Assembly (NCBI RefSeq): GCF_003343245.1
Contig: NZ_CP024901.1
Location: 248,001-312,000, forward strand
Source of the DNA: Photorhabdus laumondii subsp. laumondii
GTDB lineage: Bacteria > Pseudomonadota > Gammaproteobacteria > Enterobacterales > Enterobacteriaceae
Direction: 5' to 3'
DNA: 64,000 bases
A program made the translations under genes and the position numbers. The notes beneath the pieces are model-generated. The model was given only the letters and a program-made list of their open reading frames with translations. It had not been told where the DNA came from and did no database searches. Each line of letters opens with the position of its first letter. The stretch's first letter is position 1. Shown here piece after piece: positions 19,751 to 28,461 of this stretch.

Positions 19751-20494
19751 ATGAAAGATAACACTTTATATGGCCCTATTGCACATCTTTACGAGAGCTT
19801 TTCAGATGCTACTGACCATATCAAAGTAGAAATCAGAACTATCTTCAACCTGGCAGGAGATATACACGGGAAATCAGTGTTAGATTTAGCCTGTGGATAT
19901 GGTCTCTTTAGTCGAGAATACAGAAATCGTGGTGCGTCGAAAGTCATTGGAGTCGATATATCAGAAAACATGATAGCGATTGCGAAAAGCAAATCACAAC
20001 AATACGGTGACGATATCGAATTTCACGTAAGAAATATCTGCAAGATGGAGTCGGAGTCATTTGGCAAGTTTGACATAGTTAATGCAGCTTGGTTATTTTG
20101 CCATGCAGAATCTCTTGAAGACCTTGAAACTATGTTCCGTGTCATTGCCGCTCATCTCAAGCCTGCCGGTAAATTAATTGCGTATACCTTTGAACCTGAT
20201 TATCGATTAGAGAAAGGGAATTATGAGAATTATTGTATAAAAATTCTGAGTGAAGAGCCGGTGAAAGACACCACTCTCGTGAAAGCTGAATTTCTTACCA
20301 CACCACCCAGCCCTTTCACTATGTATCGTTGGAGTCGTGAACAATATCAAACAGCGATCCAAAAGGCGGGGTTCAAACAATTTAAATGGCAAAAACCCAT
20401 GCTGTTAGAAAGAGATATTGAGGCTCATCCCCCAGGTTTTTGGGATGATTTCCAACGAAATTGTCTTGATACAGCTCTTGTTTGTCAGATTTAA
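19751..20494 (+). CDS. SAM-dependent class I methyltransferase
   Basis: A 247-aa methyltransferase of the type 11/25 Rossmann group. SAM-binding motif I is VLDLACGYG (about 43-51), motif II acidic residue in VIGVDISENMI, and the motif III-like FDIVNAAWLFCHA near 110. The substrate is unknown. The frame is open upstream into ERIC element 4, but ATG 19751 has AAGGA before it and starts the conserved MKDNTLYGPIAHLYE. It is a single gene with its own terminator, inside an accessory segment bracketed by a 316-bp direct repeat, so probably acquired or moved. Confidence 0.82.
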   Translation: MKDNTLYGPIAHLYESFSDATDHIKVEIRTIFNLAGDIHGKSVLDLACGYGLFSREYRNRGASKVIGVDISENMIAIAKSKSQQYGDDIEFHVRNICKMESESFGKFDIVNAAWLFCHAESLEDLETMFRVIAAHLKPAGKLIAYTFEPDYRLEKGNYENYCIKILSEEPVKDTTLVKAEFLTTPPSPFTMYRWSREQYQTAIQKAGFKQFKWQKPMLLERDIEAHPPGFWDDFQRNCLDTALVCQI

Positions 20495-20531
20495 CCAGAT
20501 AATCCCTAAGATCCACTCTCTTTCCTATACC

Positions 20532-20562
20532 AATCCCCCGGTGAAAATCGAGGGATTTTTTT
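20532..20562 (+). terminator. Rho-independent terminator of the methyltransferase gene
   Basis: AATCCC (20532-20537) and GGGATT (20552-20557) form a stem that runs into seven T residues. About 200 bp with no gene follow before ERIC element 5. Confidence 0.8.
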
Positions 20563-20761
20563 GAATTTCCTTCGTCCTACAAAACAACTTTTCCTGACCT
20601 CCAGCCGGGATTTTGGTGAGAACCGGATGAAATAGTTCGACAACTCAGGTTTCTGAGGAAAACGGCGCTCGGGTAACTCACTCAAGCATCTGATACAAAA
20701 GTTTAGCTGCTTATTTTATTGCGAATTAAATAAAGTATCCCACGTTTTATGCTCTTCATTA

Positions 20762-20888
20762 TATACCCGTCATCTTTCAAGTTGCCTCTTTGTTGGCTGC
20801 ACTCGCTCACCCCGGTCACATCGTTCTCTATGCTCCCGGGGATTTGCTCCCTTGCCGTCGCGATGCATCTTGAAATCCATAGGGTATA
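20762..20888. repeat. ERIC element 5 (inside the toxin reading frame)
   Basis: A full 127-bp ERIC copy from TATACCCGTC to AGGGTATA. It overlaps the 3' end of the ParE-like toxin gene on the minus strand, supplies its last 39 codons and nearly reaches the stop. Confidence 0.9.
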
Positions 20889-21177
20889 GATGATTATGTG
20901 GATCTTGCGTTTGATGCAACACCGCCAACACTTCAATACCCGTCGGAACTTCCCGGTAGTAAATAATGTGGCTCTCTACGGGGAAACTTAGCACACCAAA
21001 ATAAAGATCCTCACTGCGATCACGACCGGGGGATGGGTGACGATCAAGAATTTCCGTCATAGTCACACGTAACGAAGTTGAATAAGCTTCCGCAACATTC
21101 GCCCCCCATCGGCGCATAGAATAGAGTTTGATTGCACGAATATGTTCTCTGGCTTTATTAGTAAACCGGACACTCAT
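20770..21177 (-). CDS. ParE/RelE-family toxin with ERIC-encoded C-terminus
   Basis: The first 96 residues look like a normal ParE-type toxin: KAREHIRAIKLYSMRRWG, then SEDLYFGVLSFPVESHIIYYREV and the C-terminal strand VLAVLHQTQDPHNHL, where family members usually stop. The frame then runs on for 39 residues translated from ERIC element 5 (YPMDFKMHRDGKGANPREH...), making 135 aa. The tail is Arg/Lys-rich and has no family counterpart. It starts 2 bp after the Phd-like antitoxin stop, so the pair forms one operon. Activity with this tail is unknown. A 95-bp fragment of this gene recurs at 22166-22260. Confidence 0.8.
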   Translation of the reverse strand: MSVRFTNKAREHIRAIKLYSMRRWGANVAEAYSTSLRVTMTEILDRHPSPGRDRSEDLYFGVLSFPVESHIIYYREVPTGIEVLAVLHQTQDPHNHLYPMDFKMHRDGKGANPREHRERCDRGERVQPTKRQLER

Positions 21178-21179
21178 CC

Positions 21180-21449
21180 TTAAGCCCTACCCTCAAGTTC
21201 ATCAACTGTCAACGGTGCAAATACATCATCAATACTGTGCAATTCGCCACGATCAGCTTGTGCAATAGATTCAGCCAGAACGGCTTTTAAATTCTGTAAC
21301 TTGAGCTGTGCGAACTGATCATACTCTTCGGGAGAGATAACCACGGCCACACGTTTACCATGCTTACTAATTTCTACAGGTTCACGCTGAACTTTCATAA
21401 GCAGATCACCAAACTGGTTCTTAGCTAGTTGTGCGGGAATAATTTCCAT
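21180..21449 (-). CDS. Phd/YefM-family antitoxin
   Basis: An 89-aa antitoxin of the Phd/YefM fold. The N-terminal DNA-binding half shows MEIIPAQLAKNQFGDLL, KVQREPVEISKHGKRVAVVISPEEYDQ, typical of the family. The C-terminal half (about 55-89) is acidic and should wrap the toxin. It precedes the ParE-like toxin by 2 bp. Self-repression of the operon is expected for the family. The region from here to 21735 is AT-rich without a gene. Confidence 0.88.
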   Translation of the reverse strand: MEIIPAQLAKNQFGDLLMKVQREPVEISKHGKRVAVVISPEEYDQFAQLKLQNLKAVLAESIAQADRGELHSIDDVFAPLTVDELEGRA

Positions 21450-21734
21450 ACATCACCTTCCGTCTAAAATGGCTCGAATAGCTATTATAGCTAAAAGTGC
21501 ATGGAGCTACCAATAATTAAAATAGCCAACCGCCAACCAAGATGACTTTTGGGTATCTTTTGCTCTTAACGCGTCTATTTGAGGCAATTCTTTGCTACCG
21601 TTGTCACTGACTTTGTAATATTGTCCGTGAATTATAATCGTCTAATAGGTCATTCTGAATGTCGATAATGAAAGGGTATTACTCCCTCGATTTAGGGGAT
21701 TTATTGCGGTAAACAGCATACTGAGCCATCAAAT

Positions 21735-21846
21735 AACCCCGTATTTCTTCATTAAGTTTTGTTGCCAAGGCTCATAATCTTAATCTGTACCATCTATCGA
21801 TAAAAATAATCTAAAACCAACTACCAAAAAATCAATTTAGTATTAA
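21735..21846. repeat. About 110-bp dispersed repeat, copy 1
   Basis: Contains CATCTATCGATAAAAATAAT and CTAAAACCAACTACC. A similar stretch, with several changes, is at 24686-24785. No coding capacity; it adjoins copy B of the 316-bp repeat. Confidence 0.65.
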
Positions 21847-21850
21847 AGGC

Positions 21851-22166
21851 ATAACGACGGCTCATTGGCATCTCTCTATTGTTTAAACAACATAATTATT
21901 ATAAGAATAATAGTTTCTACAAAAAATAGGTGTTTTATATTTATTTTACTTCCTCATATTTATCCGAAAATTAACCAATATTAAAAAATTATATCTAATT
22001 CATCACTAACATATTAATATAAATAACGTTTCATGATTCTGCCACGCGCGAATTTACTAACCTATTGTTATAGGCGAAATTATGAGTGATGTAAGATGTG
22101 GCGCTATTTTGGAATCTTATTTATAACAAGAGAAAAACTTTCAGTAATTATTAATTCGTACTAAAT
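21851..22166. repeat. 316-bp direct repeat, copy B
   Basis: Second copy of the repeat at 19266-19581, offset by 2585 bp, nearly identical. It is directly followed by a fragment of the ParE-like toxin gene. Confidence 0.9.
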
Positions 22167-22260
22167 GCGATCACGACCGGGGATGGGTGACGATCAAGAA
22201 TTTCCGTCATAGTCACACGTGACGAAGTTGAATAAGCTTCCGCGACATTTGCTCCCCGCT
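22166..22260 (-). pseudogene. Fragment of the ParE-like toxin gene
   Basis: About 95 bp closely matching 21015-21110 within the toxin gene, with one base lost (GACCGGGG versus GACCGGGGG) and a few substitutions. It encodes neither end of the protein. It lies between repeat copy B and the Fic promoter region. Confidence 0.8.
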
Positions 22261-22364
22261 CGTCAAGTGAGAGCGTTTCTGGCGGGATAGCCTGGGGAGG
22301 TGGTCTTTTATTGTGTTTTACTTATAATTTAGCGCATTCGAAATAGTAAAAAGGATTAGCAACG

Positions 22365-23132
22365 ATGAAGCTTTTCAACGCATTGGGGTTTCGTTGGGAC
22401 CGGTCTGCGGCTCCTCTTATTGTTCCTATTCATTCTATTGAGCGGGTATGCTTCCGCTTTCATCGGATGCTGCCAGAATTTGTTTGGGATGCTGGTGTAC
22501 TTGAAGGCAATCCCTTTACTTTCCCCGAAGTGAAAACATTGTTGGACGGTGTCACCGTCGGCGGTAGGAAGGTTTCTGATCAGCAACAGATCTTAAATCT
22601 TGCAGAGAGTGCCAGGCGCTTACTAGTTTTAGTGAAAACCGGTCAATTTGAATTGACCAAAGCCACATTCGCAGAACTTCATAGCATCGTTGCTTGTAAT
22701 GAAGCTTTGGAGTGGGGAATGTTCCGTGGGGAAGGGCAGGAGACAAATTACACTCCAGATGTCAGTTTGGGCAATCAGGGGCGTCATACGCCGTTGCCTA
22801 CTGAGTCTGGCGCACCAGAATTGAATCGTGTTTTTCACGAGGGTCTTGCTGCATTGCGTGAATGTCGGCCTTTTGAACAGGGAGCTGCATTCTTTCTTTT
22901 CGGGGCGCTACAGCAATTTTTCTTTGATGGTAACAAACGCACTTCACGTTTCATGATGAACGGTATCTTGATGTCGAACGGCATCGATGCAATCAGTGTG
23001 CCTGCGGCAAAACTGTATGAGTTCAACGAAAAAATGGTCCGCTTCTACCTGAGCAAAGATGCTACTGAGATGATGATGTTTCTTATGGATTGTCATCCGG
23101 ATAAAGTGGCAAATCTCGGTTTTTTTAAATGA
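22365..23132 (+). CDS. Fic-domain protein with Gln in place of the catalytic His
   Basis: A 255-aa Fic/DOC-family protein. Fic enzymes transfer AMP or other groups to hydroxyl side chains using HPFx[D/E]GN[G/K]RxxR. Here the motif reads QFFFDGNKRTSR (about 185-196): the anion-binding DGNKRTSR part is intact, but the catalytic His position is Gln. The N-terminal helix has VLEGNPF near 46, resembling the inhibitory (S/T)xxxE(G/N) motif but with Ala at the S/T position. AMPylation is therefore doubtful. No adjacent antitoxin is seen. Upstream DNA is shared with the truncated copy at 18883. It could be a toxin relic or a Fic with altered chemistry. Confidence 0.82.
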   Translation: MKLFNALGFRWDRSAAPLIVPIHSIERVCFRFHRMLPEFVWDAGVLEGNPFTFPEVKTLLDGVTVGGRKVSDQQQILNLAESARRLLVLVKTGQFELTKATFAELHSIVACNEALEWGMFRGEGQETNYTPDVSLGNQGRHTPLPTESGAPELNRVFHEGLAALRECRPFEQGAAFFLFGALQQFFFDGNKRTSRFMMNGILMSNGIDAISVPAAKLYEFNEKMVRFYLSKDATEMMMFLMDCHPDKVANLGFFK

Positions 23133-23201
23133 TCATAAAATGGGATTGCCCAAACGAACGTTTTTGGCACGACCCCGACCACTATTGATCTTTCTGTTAA
23201 A

Positions 23202-23234
23202 ACAAAGTGCAGGATAAAAAAACCAGCACTTTGT
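23202..23234 (+). terminator. Hairpin after the Fic gene
   Basis: ACAAAGTGC (23202-23210) and GCACTTTGT (23226-23234) form a 9-bp stem about 70 bp past the Fic stop. The loop is A-rich and the tail TAATAATC is a weak T-tract. Confidence 0.5.
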
Positions 23235-23324
23235 TAATAATCTGAAATTAACGCAACAAAATTTTGGATAGTTTGGGTTTACAACCCCGACACTGAAACC
23301 TTATTTTGAAATTGATCTAAAGTT

Positions 23325-23451
23325 TATACCCTATGGATTTCAAGATGCATCGCGGCGGCAAGGGAGAGAATCCCCGGGAGCATAGATAACGATGTGACCG
23401 GGGTGAGAGAGTGCAGCCAACAAAGAGGCAACTTGAAAGATGACGGGTATA
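23325..23451. repeat. ERIC element 6 (full length)
   Basis: A 127-bp ERIC copy ending directly before the relBE promoter region. An in-frame extension of relB reads back into its end, but this is not the start of the gene. Confidence 0.9.
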
Positions 23452-23477
23452 TACTCCAGTTATAGCAAAAAATTTTT

Positions 23478-23526
23478 ATTGCATTACAAATGTTATGCAA
23501 TAGAATGTAATACAAATGTCATTACA
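23478..23526 (+). promoter_or_regulatory. Probable relBE operator
   Basis: Two adjacent inverted repeats lie just before relB: ATTGCAT/ATGCAAT (23478-23501) and TGTAAT/ATTACA (23506-23526). Both spacers contain ACAAATGT. This fits autoregulation by a RelB-RelE complex. Confidence 0.6.
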
Positions 23527-23538
23527 GGAGATAACGTT

Positions 23539-23793
23539 ATGAGTACTATTCAGATCAGAGTTGATGAAGAACTTAAAAAAAGTGCGTATCAGACATTTGA
23601 GAAACTGAACTTATCGCCATCTGATGCGCTACGTCTCTTTCTGCGATATGTTGTGGAGAATGAAAAGCTGCCGTTCACTGAAGTTTCCGTTATGGTGGCA
23701 GATCATGATGAAGATGCAGACATCTTAGCAGTGGTACGTGACCGTCTTAAAAATCCCGCTAGACGTATCAGGGTAAACCTTGATGATATTTAA
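23539..23793 (+). CDS. relB: RelB/DinJ-family antitoxin
   Basis: An 84-aa ribbon-helix-helix antitoxin. The N-terminal strand MSTIQIRVDEELK and the helices with LNLSPSDALRLFLRYV align with E. coli RelB; the C-terminal VRDRLKNPARRIRVNLDDI is the toxin-binding tail. I chose ATG 23539 because AGGAG precedes it; the longer frame from 23440 is ERIC-derived. It overlaps relE by 11 bp, so translation is coupled. Confidence 0.93.
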   Translation: MSTIQIRVDEELKKSAYQTFEKLNLSPSDALRLFLRYVVENEKLPFTEVSVMVADHDEDADILAVVRDRLKNPARRIRVNLDDI

Positions 23794-24073
23794 TATCGAT
23801 TTCGACGAACGAGCCCTGAAAGAGTGGTACAAACTGGATCAGAGCATACGCGACCAATTTAAAAAGAAGCTACGGAAGTTACAGAACAATCCCTATATTG
23901 ATTCAGCCAGATTACACGGTAATCTGGCTGGCTGCTTTAAAATTAAACTCCGTTCTTCAGGCTTTCGTCTGGTTTACCAAGTGATAGAAGAAGAGATCGT
24001 AATATTGGTGATCGCTGTTGGTAAACGGGAAGATGCGAAAACTTATGAAATAGCTTGTAAACGAATTGTATAA
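23783..24073 (+). CDS. relE: RelE-family mRNA interferase toxin
   Basis: A 96-aa toxin closely resembling E. coli RelE, which cleaves mRNA in the ribosomal A site. The blocks FDERALKEWYKLDQSIRDQF, CFKIKLRSSGFRLVYQV (with the conserved Lys/Arg residues used in catalysis) and VIAVGKREDAKTYE match the family. The ATG at 23783 lies inside the relB end; a TTG one codon earlier is also in frame. After the stop, 24080-24175 can be read as a short broken frame (…LGDKIEGFCLAMQSVQRDD…) that I cannot assign. Confidence 0.92.
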   Translation: MIFNIDFDERALKEWYKLDQSIRDQFKKKLRKLQNNPYIDSARLHGNLAGCFKIKLRSSGFRLVYQVIEEEIVILVIAVGKREDAKTYEIACKRIV

Positions 24074-24253
24074 TAAATATACCGCAATGAAATCGCCCTA
24101 ACGCTGGGTGATAAGATTGAGGGTTTCTGTCTGGCAATGCAGAGCGTCCAGCGTGATGATATTCCAATAAAGTAAAAAATAATTCAATGAGTTGTCTGGC
24201 TCTTCTTTACCTTTGTTTTACGATAAAAAAGTCATTTTGTTTTTATCGTCATC

Positions 24254-24402
24254 CGCTTACTTTAGCCTTTACTGATGAGGAGTGTCTCAACAACATAAAT
24301 GAGCGTCAATTTACCCGCGCCATTTGGTTCCGCAATGATTATCAATTAGTTTCCGAGAAACTTCGTTATTCAGGACTTAAAGCACATAGTGAATATGATT
24401 AG
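24254..24402 (+). pseudogene. Remnant with KAHSEYD C-terminus
   Basis: Codons from HPLTLAFTDEECLNN through FRNDYQLVSEKLR to the end KAHSEYD. The same sequence, diverged and frameshifted, is at 52587-52737 on the other strand. The terminal KAHGEYD is also the exact C-terminus of both RCC1-like proteins at 44-47 kb. I see no good start or upstream domain, so this is a broken gene end or a detached 3' module. Around it (24403-25060) lie the dispersed repeat and a short frame (INYKEAGDIFINQAEKQALG, about 24884-24958) that may be another remnant. Confidence 0.5.
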
Positions 24403-24685
24403 TTAATCTATTAAGTGTTATTTTGTTATTGCCGGCCATTAACCAATGACTGAGAAAAATATAATAATTCAACCTATCGAGTATTTACTTGAAATTTTAT
24501 CACTCCCGCTCTCTACGAAATAGTTTTTAATGTAAATCCTAAAGAAACAAAATAACTCACTTTTTTATAAACAGAAAAGATATTACGATTCTTTTGGTGA
24601 TTTTTATTCTTTGCTTTACAGTTAATACTTAGTAAATTAAGTTACATGTATGCGTATTAATAAAAGTAGCAATAAGGATGTACAT

Positions 24686-24785
24686 TCCCCCTAAATTCTG
24701 TTGCCCAAGCCTCATAATTTTAAATTTTACTCATTATCGATAAAAATAATCTAAAACCAACCACCAAAAAACAATTTAATATTAA
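24686..24785. repeat. About 100-bp dispersed repeat, copy 2
   Basis: Diverged copy of 21735-21846, sharing ATCGATAAAAATAATCTAAA and the following CCAACCACCAAAAAA. AT-rich and non-coding. Confidence 0.65.
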
Positions 24786-25061
24786 CCTATAGGTATCAGG
24801 CGATAATTTTTTCTATTATCTTATTTATCAAATGTTGGGACTAAGCACCTAGTCTGGAAATGCTGGCAGAGGAAGTTGATAAAACAACTGATTAATTATA
24901 AAGAGGCTGGAGATATCTTTATCAATCAAGCAGAAAAACAAGCATTAGGGGAAAAGTAGCAAACCGTTGAATATAAATAGTTCAGGAATGGAGATTCCAT
25001 TCCTGATTATGGTGATTTAATTTTGTCTAACACTCAATTAAATCGGATGACAAGCTCTCAT

Positions 25062-25322
25062 TTATTTCTCTTGATGAGATATATTGGTGCCGCTATCTTG
25101 TACATAATCATCAAAAATAATAATAAAACTGTTATGAGAAGCAGAATATGATTTTTCAATACCTTTCTGTATTACTGACAATATAAAACCATGCGTATCG
25201 GAGAGATCCCACACCTTGACATCTTCACAATCAAGAGCTAAATATTCCTCTCTACCTTCCTCTCCACATTTATTAACCGAAACTTTAACCGGTTCAGTTG
25301 AGAGATTTTTAACATAAATCAT
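25062..25322 (-). CDS. Small hypothetical protein, paralogue 1
   Basis: An 86-aa protein with a tandem paralogue just upstream. The two share MIY-KN-S at the start, a V-KV-(V/I)-K strand pattern, EEY/DEY, a V-W-(L/R)SD motif near residue 38 and a C-terminal I-I-Y/F--YV strand. Alternating hydrophobic residues suggest an all-beta fold, perhaps a small sandwich. No signal peptide or membrane segment. SD GGAGG lies before the ATG. I do not recognise the family. Location in an accessory region is compatible with a secreted or toxin-like role but nothing shows it. Confidence 0.65.
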   Translation of the reverse strand: MIYVKNLSTEPVKVSVNKCGEEGREEYLALDCEDVKVWDLSDTHGFILSVIQKGIEKSYSASHNSFIIIFDDYVQDSGTNISHQEK

Positions 25323-25415
25323 AAATCCTCCACTATATCAATAATGAATATTTTTATTAAATTCAATGATGTAAGAAAAATTAAATTAAAAAAACTAGTG
25401 CGATAATAAAATTTT

Positions 25416-25694
25416 TTAGACAGCTGGTATCGAATATAAAGAGTCTATCCGGCTACCGTTATTTTCAACATAGCTAGTATAAATAATTATGTAGCCATTT
25501 GATTTTATTGAATACAACATTGTGGCACTATCTTTACGTGCTAATGACATTAAATAACCGCGCTTATCTGATCTACCCCATTGAGCCACCTCTCCTGGAG
25601 GAATATCAATATATTCATCATCACCTTCGTCACTACTCCATTTACTAATTGCAACTTTAACCACATTATCTGAAATATTTTTGGCATAAATCAT
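25416..25694 (-). CDS. Small hypothetical protein, paralogue 2
   Basis: A 92-aa acidic protein, tandem to and homologous with the 86-aa gene 93 bp downstream. It reads MIYAKNISDNVVKVAISKW, then DEYIDIPPGEVAQWGRSDKRGYLMSLA and a terminal strand YIIIYTSYVENNGS. The PGE--QW-RSD block looks like a beta-hairpin turn of a small beta-sandwich. SD GGAGA precedes the ATG, and the upstream DNA of both genes is similar, so the gene was probably duplicated with its promoter. Family not recognised. The 655 bp up to recG are AT-rich with no gene I can support. Confidence 0.65.
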   Translation of the reverse strand: MIYAKNISDNVVKVAISKWSSDEGDDEYIDIPPGEVAQWGRSDKRGYLMSLARKDSATMLYSIKSNGYIIIYTSYVENNGSRIDSLYSIPAV

Positions 25695-26349
25695 ATTAAA
25701 TTCTCCATTATATCAACGTAGATTTATTTAGCTCTGATTTAAAAACATCCTAACACGTACCATAATGAAATATAAGTATAGATAAGAAAACCAACAAAAC
25801 TACTATTATTTGCGTGACCTCCATCAAGGTTTTATACTTCGAAAAGAAAATATTTAAAATTAAATTCATTGAGTTAATAGAAATATTTACTATTTAAACT
25901 TAGTAATTCAATGTTACATTAATTAAAATTTCCTATCATAGATTTACATCTATTCTCGTTTTAACCTTTGAGCATAATGTTGCGCTAATACCGTACACAT
26001 CATCAACTTAATTTGATGAAAAATGTCGGAACCACCTGTCACCCCAGTTAGCTGATAAAAGACTTCGAATAGTGACACGTCGTATCAATTAATCCGAGGT
26101 ATTAGATTCGATTTTTTAAGAAAATAATAAAAAACCATTTATATTTTATGGGGATATATTTTAACGCTGGTGCTAATTTAGGAATAATTGTAGTTCTATT
26201 TTGCATTCCTTTAGAAATAATACATGAACAATTAAACGGAATAATTAAAAGAAAGCTCTATAGCAGAGCATCTTAATGATTGGATAAAACCAGATATCTG
26301 TATTTTTGGCAGCGTTGAGAAACAAAAAAACGCTCCGATATATCCTCAA

Positions 26350-28431
26350 TCACGCATTACCATAATGTACCCGTTCCGGTAGCCAGCGTTCAATCAAGGC
26401 ACGGGCATGTTCAGGATAGTGTTGGTGAATATGCCGGGCAATACGCTGAATTTCCGGCAACATTCCCTGATCTCTTAGCAAATCAGCTACCTTAAATTCC
26501 GCATTCCCAGTTTGGCGTGTTCCTAATAGTTCCCCGGGGCCGCGAATTTCCAGATCTTTCTGCGCGATAACAAAACCATCGTTACTGTCTCTGAGCACTT
26601 GCAGGCGAATTCTGGCGGTACTGCTCAGTGGCGTTTTGTAAAGTAAAACACAATGAGAAGCGATAGCGCCACGGCCAACTCGGCCGCGTAATTGATGAAG
26701 TTGCGCCAAGCCGAGCCGTTCCGGGTTATCGATGATCATCAAACTGGCATTCGGCACATCCACGCCCACTTCGATAACCGTTGTGGCGACCAAAAGCTGT
26801 AATTCTCCACATTTGAAAGCTTCCATCACTTGCTGCTTTTCTGCGGCTTTCATTCGGCCATGTACCAACCCGACTTTCAGTTCCGGTAAAGCGAGCGTCA
26901 ATTCTTCACTGGTGGCTTGTGCCGCTTGAGCTTCCAGCACATCGGAATCTTCAATCAGCGTACAGACCCAATAGGCTTGTCTGTTTTCATCAAGACAGGC
27001 GTTTCTGATCCGTTTGATAATTTCTTCACGGCGCGTATCCGGGATCGCAACGGTTGTGACTGGTGTCCTCCCCGGTGGCAATTCATCAATAATAGAAGTA
27101 TCGAGATCCGCATAAGCAGTCATGGCTAAGGTACGGGGAATCGGGGTGGCCGTCATAATCAATTGGTGAGGATGAAAACCCTGTTCACGTCCTTTTTCCC
27201 ATAAAGCCAGACGTTGATGCACACCAAACCGATGTTGCTCATCAATAATCACCAGCGCCAGACCGGAAAACTTCACTTGTTCCTGAAACATGGCATGCGT
27301 ACCAACAATCATGGCGACTTGACCGTTGGCAATGGCTTCTTGTTGTTTCTGACGTGCTTTCCCCTTTTGCTTACCTGCCAGCCAGCCGACCTGAATACCC
27401 AAAGGTTCCAGCCATCGCCGGAATGTATTTGCATGCTGTTCTGCCAGTAGTTCAGTCGGTGCCATCAAGGCGACCTGTTTACCATGTGCAATGGCACGCA
27501 ACGCAGCTAATGCGGCAACCAGCGTTTTTCCTGAACCTACATCGCCTTGAATCAGTCGCATCATGGGAACATCTTTTGCCAGATCCTGTTCAATTTCTGA
27601 GACAACCCGTTGCTGAGCATGGGTTGGAGAAAATGGCAGGCGATTAAGGAATTGCGGTTTTAACTTGTCCTCAGTCGGCAACGGCTGAGCGTGATAACGT
27701 TGTACGCCAGCTCTGACGGCTAACATACTCAAATGGTGAGCTAAAAGTTCTTCCAGAACCAGACGGCGATAAGCTGGATGTTTGCCGGTTTCCAGATCCA
27801 CCAGCGCAATATCTGGTGTTGGGCGGTGCAAGGTATGCAGTGCTTGCGGCAGACTAATAATAGAGCGGCTAAGTTCTTCCGGTAAAAGTTCATTGATTGT
27901 ACAGGTATCCAGTAATTTCAGTGCTTGATCAATGAGATTACGCAGCGTCGCCTGACGAACACCTTCTGTTGTCGGGTAAATCGGTGTTAATGTCTCTTGA
28001 AGCTGTACATTTCCAGTATGATTTTGAATCTTATACTCAGGATGAATAATTTCGGCACCCTGACCGCCTCTTCTGATTTCACCATAGACAACAACCTGTT
28101 TCCCTTTCGCGAGATTGTTTCTCATTGCCGCCGAAAAGTTAAAAAAGCGCAGTGTGAGCACGCCGGTACCATCGCTAATTTTGCAGATCAGGGTTCGACG
28201 ACGACTAACAGTAACATCGGTACGCAGGATTTCACCTGTGACGGTGGCGGAAATACCGGGTAAAAGATCATTAATAGTATAAAGGCGTGTCTGGTCTTCA
28301 TAACGCAGCGGGAAATGCAGCAGCAGATCCTGCAAATTAACCAGCCCTATTTTTGCTAATTTTGCGGCCTGATTTGCCCCGACGCCACGTAGGGAAGTCA
28401 GAGGGATGGCATCAAGCAATGGGCCTCTCAT
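26350..28431 (-). CDS. recG: ATP-dependent DNA helicase RecG
   Basis: RecG reverses stalled forks and processes branched DNA. The 693 aa from ATG 28431 match E. coli RecG (MxGxLLDAxPLxSLxGVG). Domains: N-terminal wedge with OB-fold (about 50-150), helicase motif I GDVGSGKTLVA, Ia MAPTELLAEQHA, motif II DEQHRFGV (DEQH box), motif III TATPIPRTLA, motif VI QLRGRVGRG, and the C-terminal TRG region (DGFVIAQKDLEIRGPGELLGTRQ). An upstream in-frame ATG at 28461 would add ten residues. In E. coli trmH precedes recG; here the 430 bp upstream carry no trmH and end in the fimbrial locus. Confidence 0.97.
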   Translation of the reverse strand: MRGPLLDAIPLTSLRGVGANQAAKLAKIGLVNLQDLLLHFPLRYEDQTRLYTINDLLPGISATVTGEILRTDVTVSRRRTLICKISDGTGVLTLRFFNFSAAMRNNLAKGKQVVVYGEIRRGGQGAEIIHPEYKIQNHTGNVQLQETLTPIYPTTEGVRQATLRNLIDQALKLLDTCTINELLPEELSRSIISLPQALHTLHRPTPDIALVDLETGKHPAYRRLVLEELLAHHLSMLAVRAGVQRYHAQPLPTEDKLKPQFLNRLPFSPTHAQQRVVSEIEQDLAKDVPMMRLIQGDVGSGKTLVAALAALRAIAHGKQVALMAPTELLAEQHANTFRRWLEPLGIQVGWLAGKQKGKARQKQQEAIANGQVAMIVGTHAMFQEQVKFSGLALVIIDEQHRFGVHQRLALWEKGREQGFHPHQLIMTATPIPRTLAMTAYADLDTSIIDELPPGRTPVTTVAIPDTRREEIIKRIRNACLDENRQAYWVCTLIEDSDVLEAQAAQATSEELTLALPELKVGLVHGRMKAAEKQQVMEAFKCGELQLLVATTVIEVGVDVPNASLMIIDNPERLGLAQLHQLRGRVGRGAIASHCVLLYKTPLSSTARIRLQVLRDSNDGFVIAQKDLEIRGPGELLGTRQTGNAEFKVADLLRDQGMLPEIQRIARHIHQHYPEHARALIERWLPERVHYGNA

Positions 28432-28461
28432 AAGGTTTCTTTTATCTCCGTTAGATTGCAT

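Noticed and set aside
23440..23538. 33-residue N-terminal extension of RelB
   Set aside because: It begins in ERIC element 6, and the ATG at 23539 has a good ribosome site and matches the family start.
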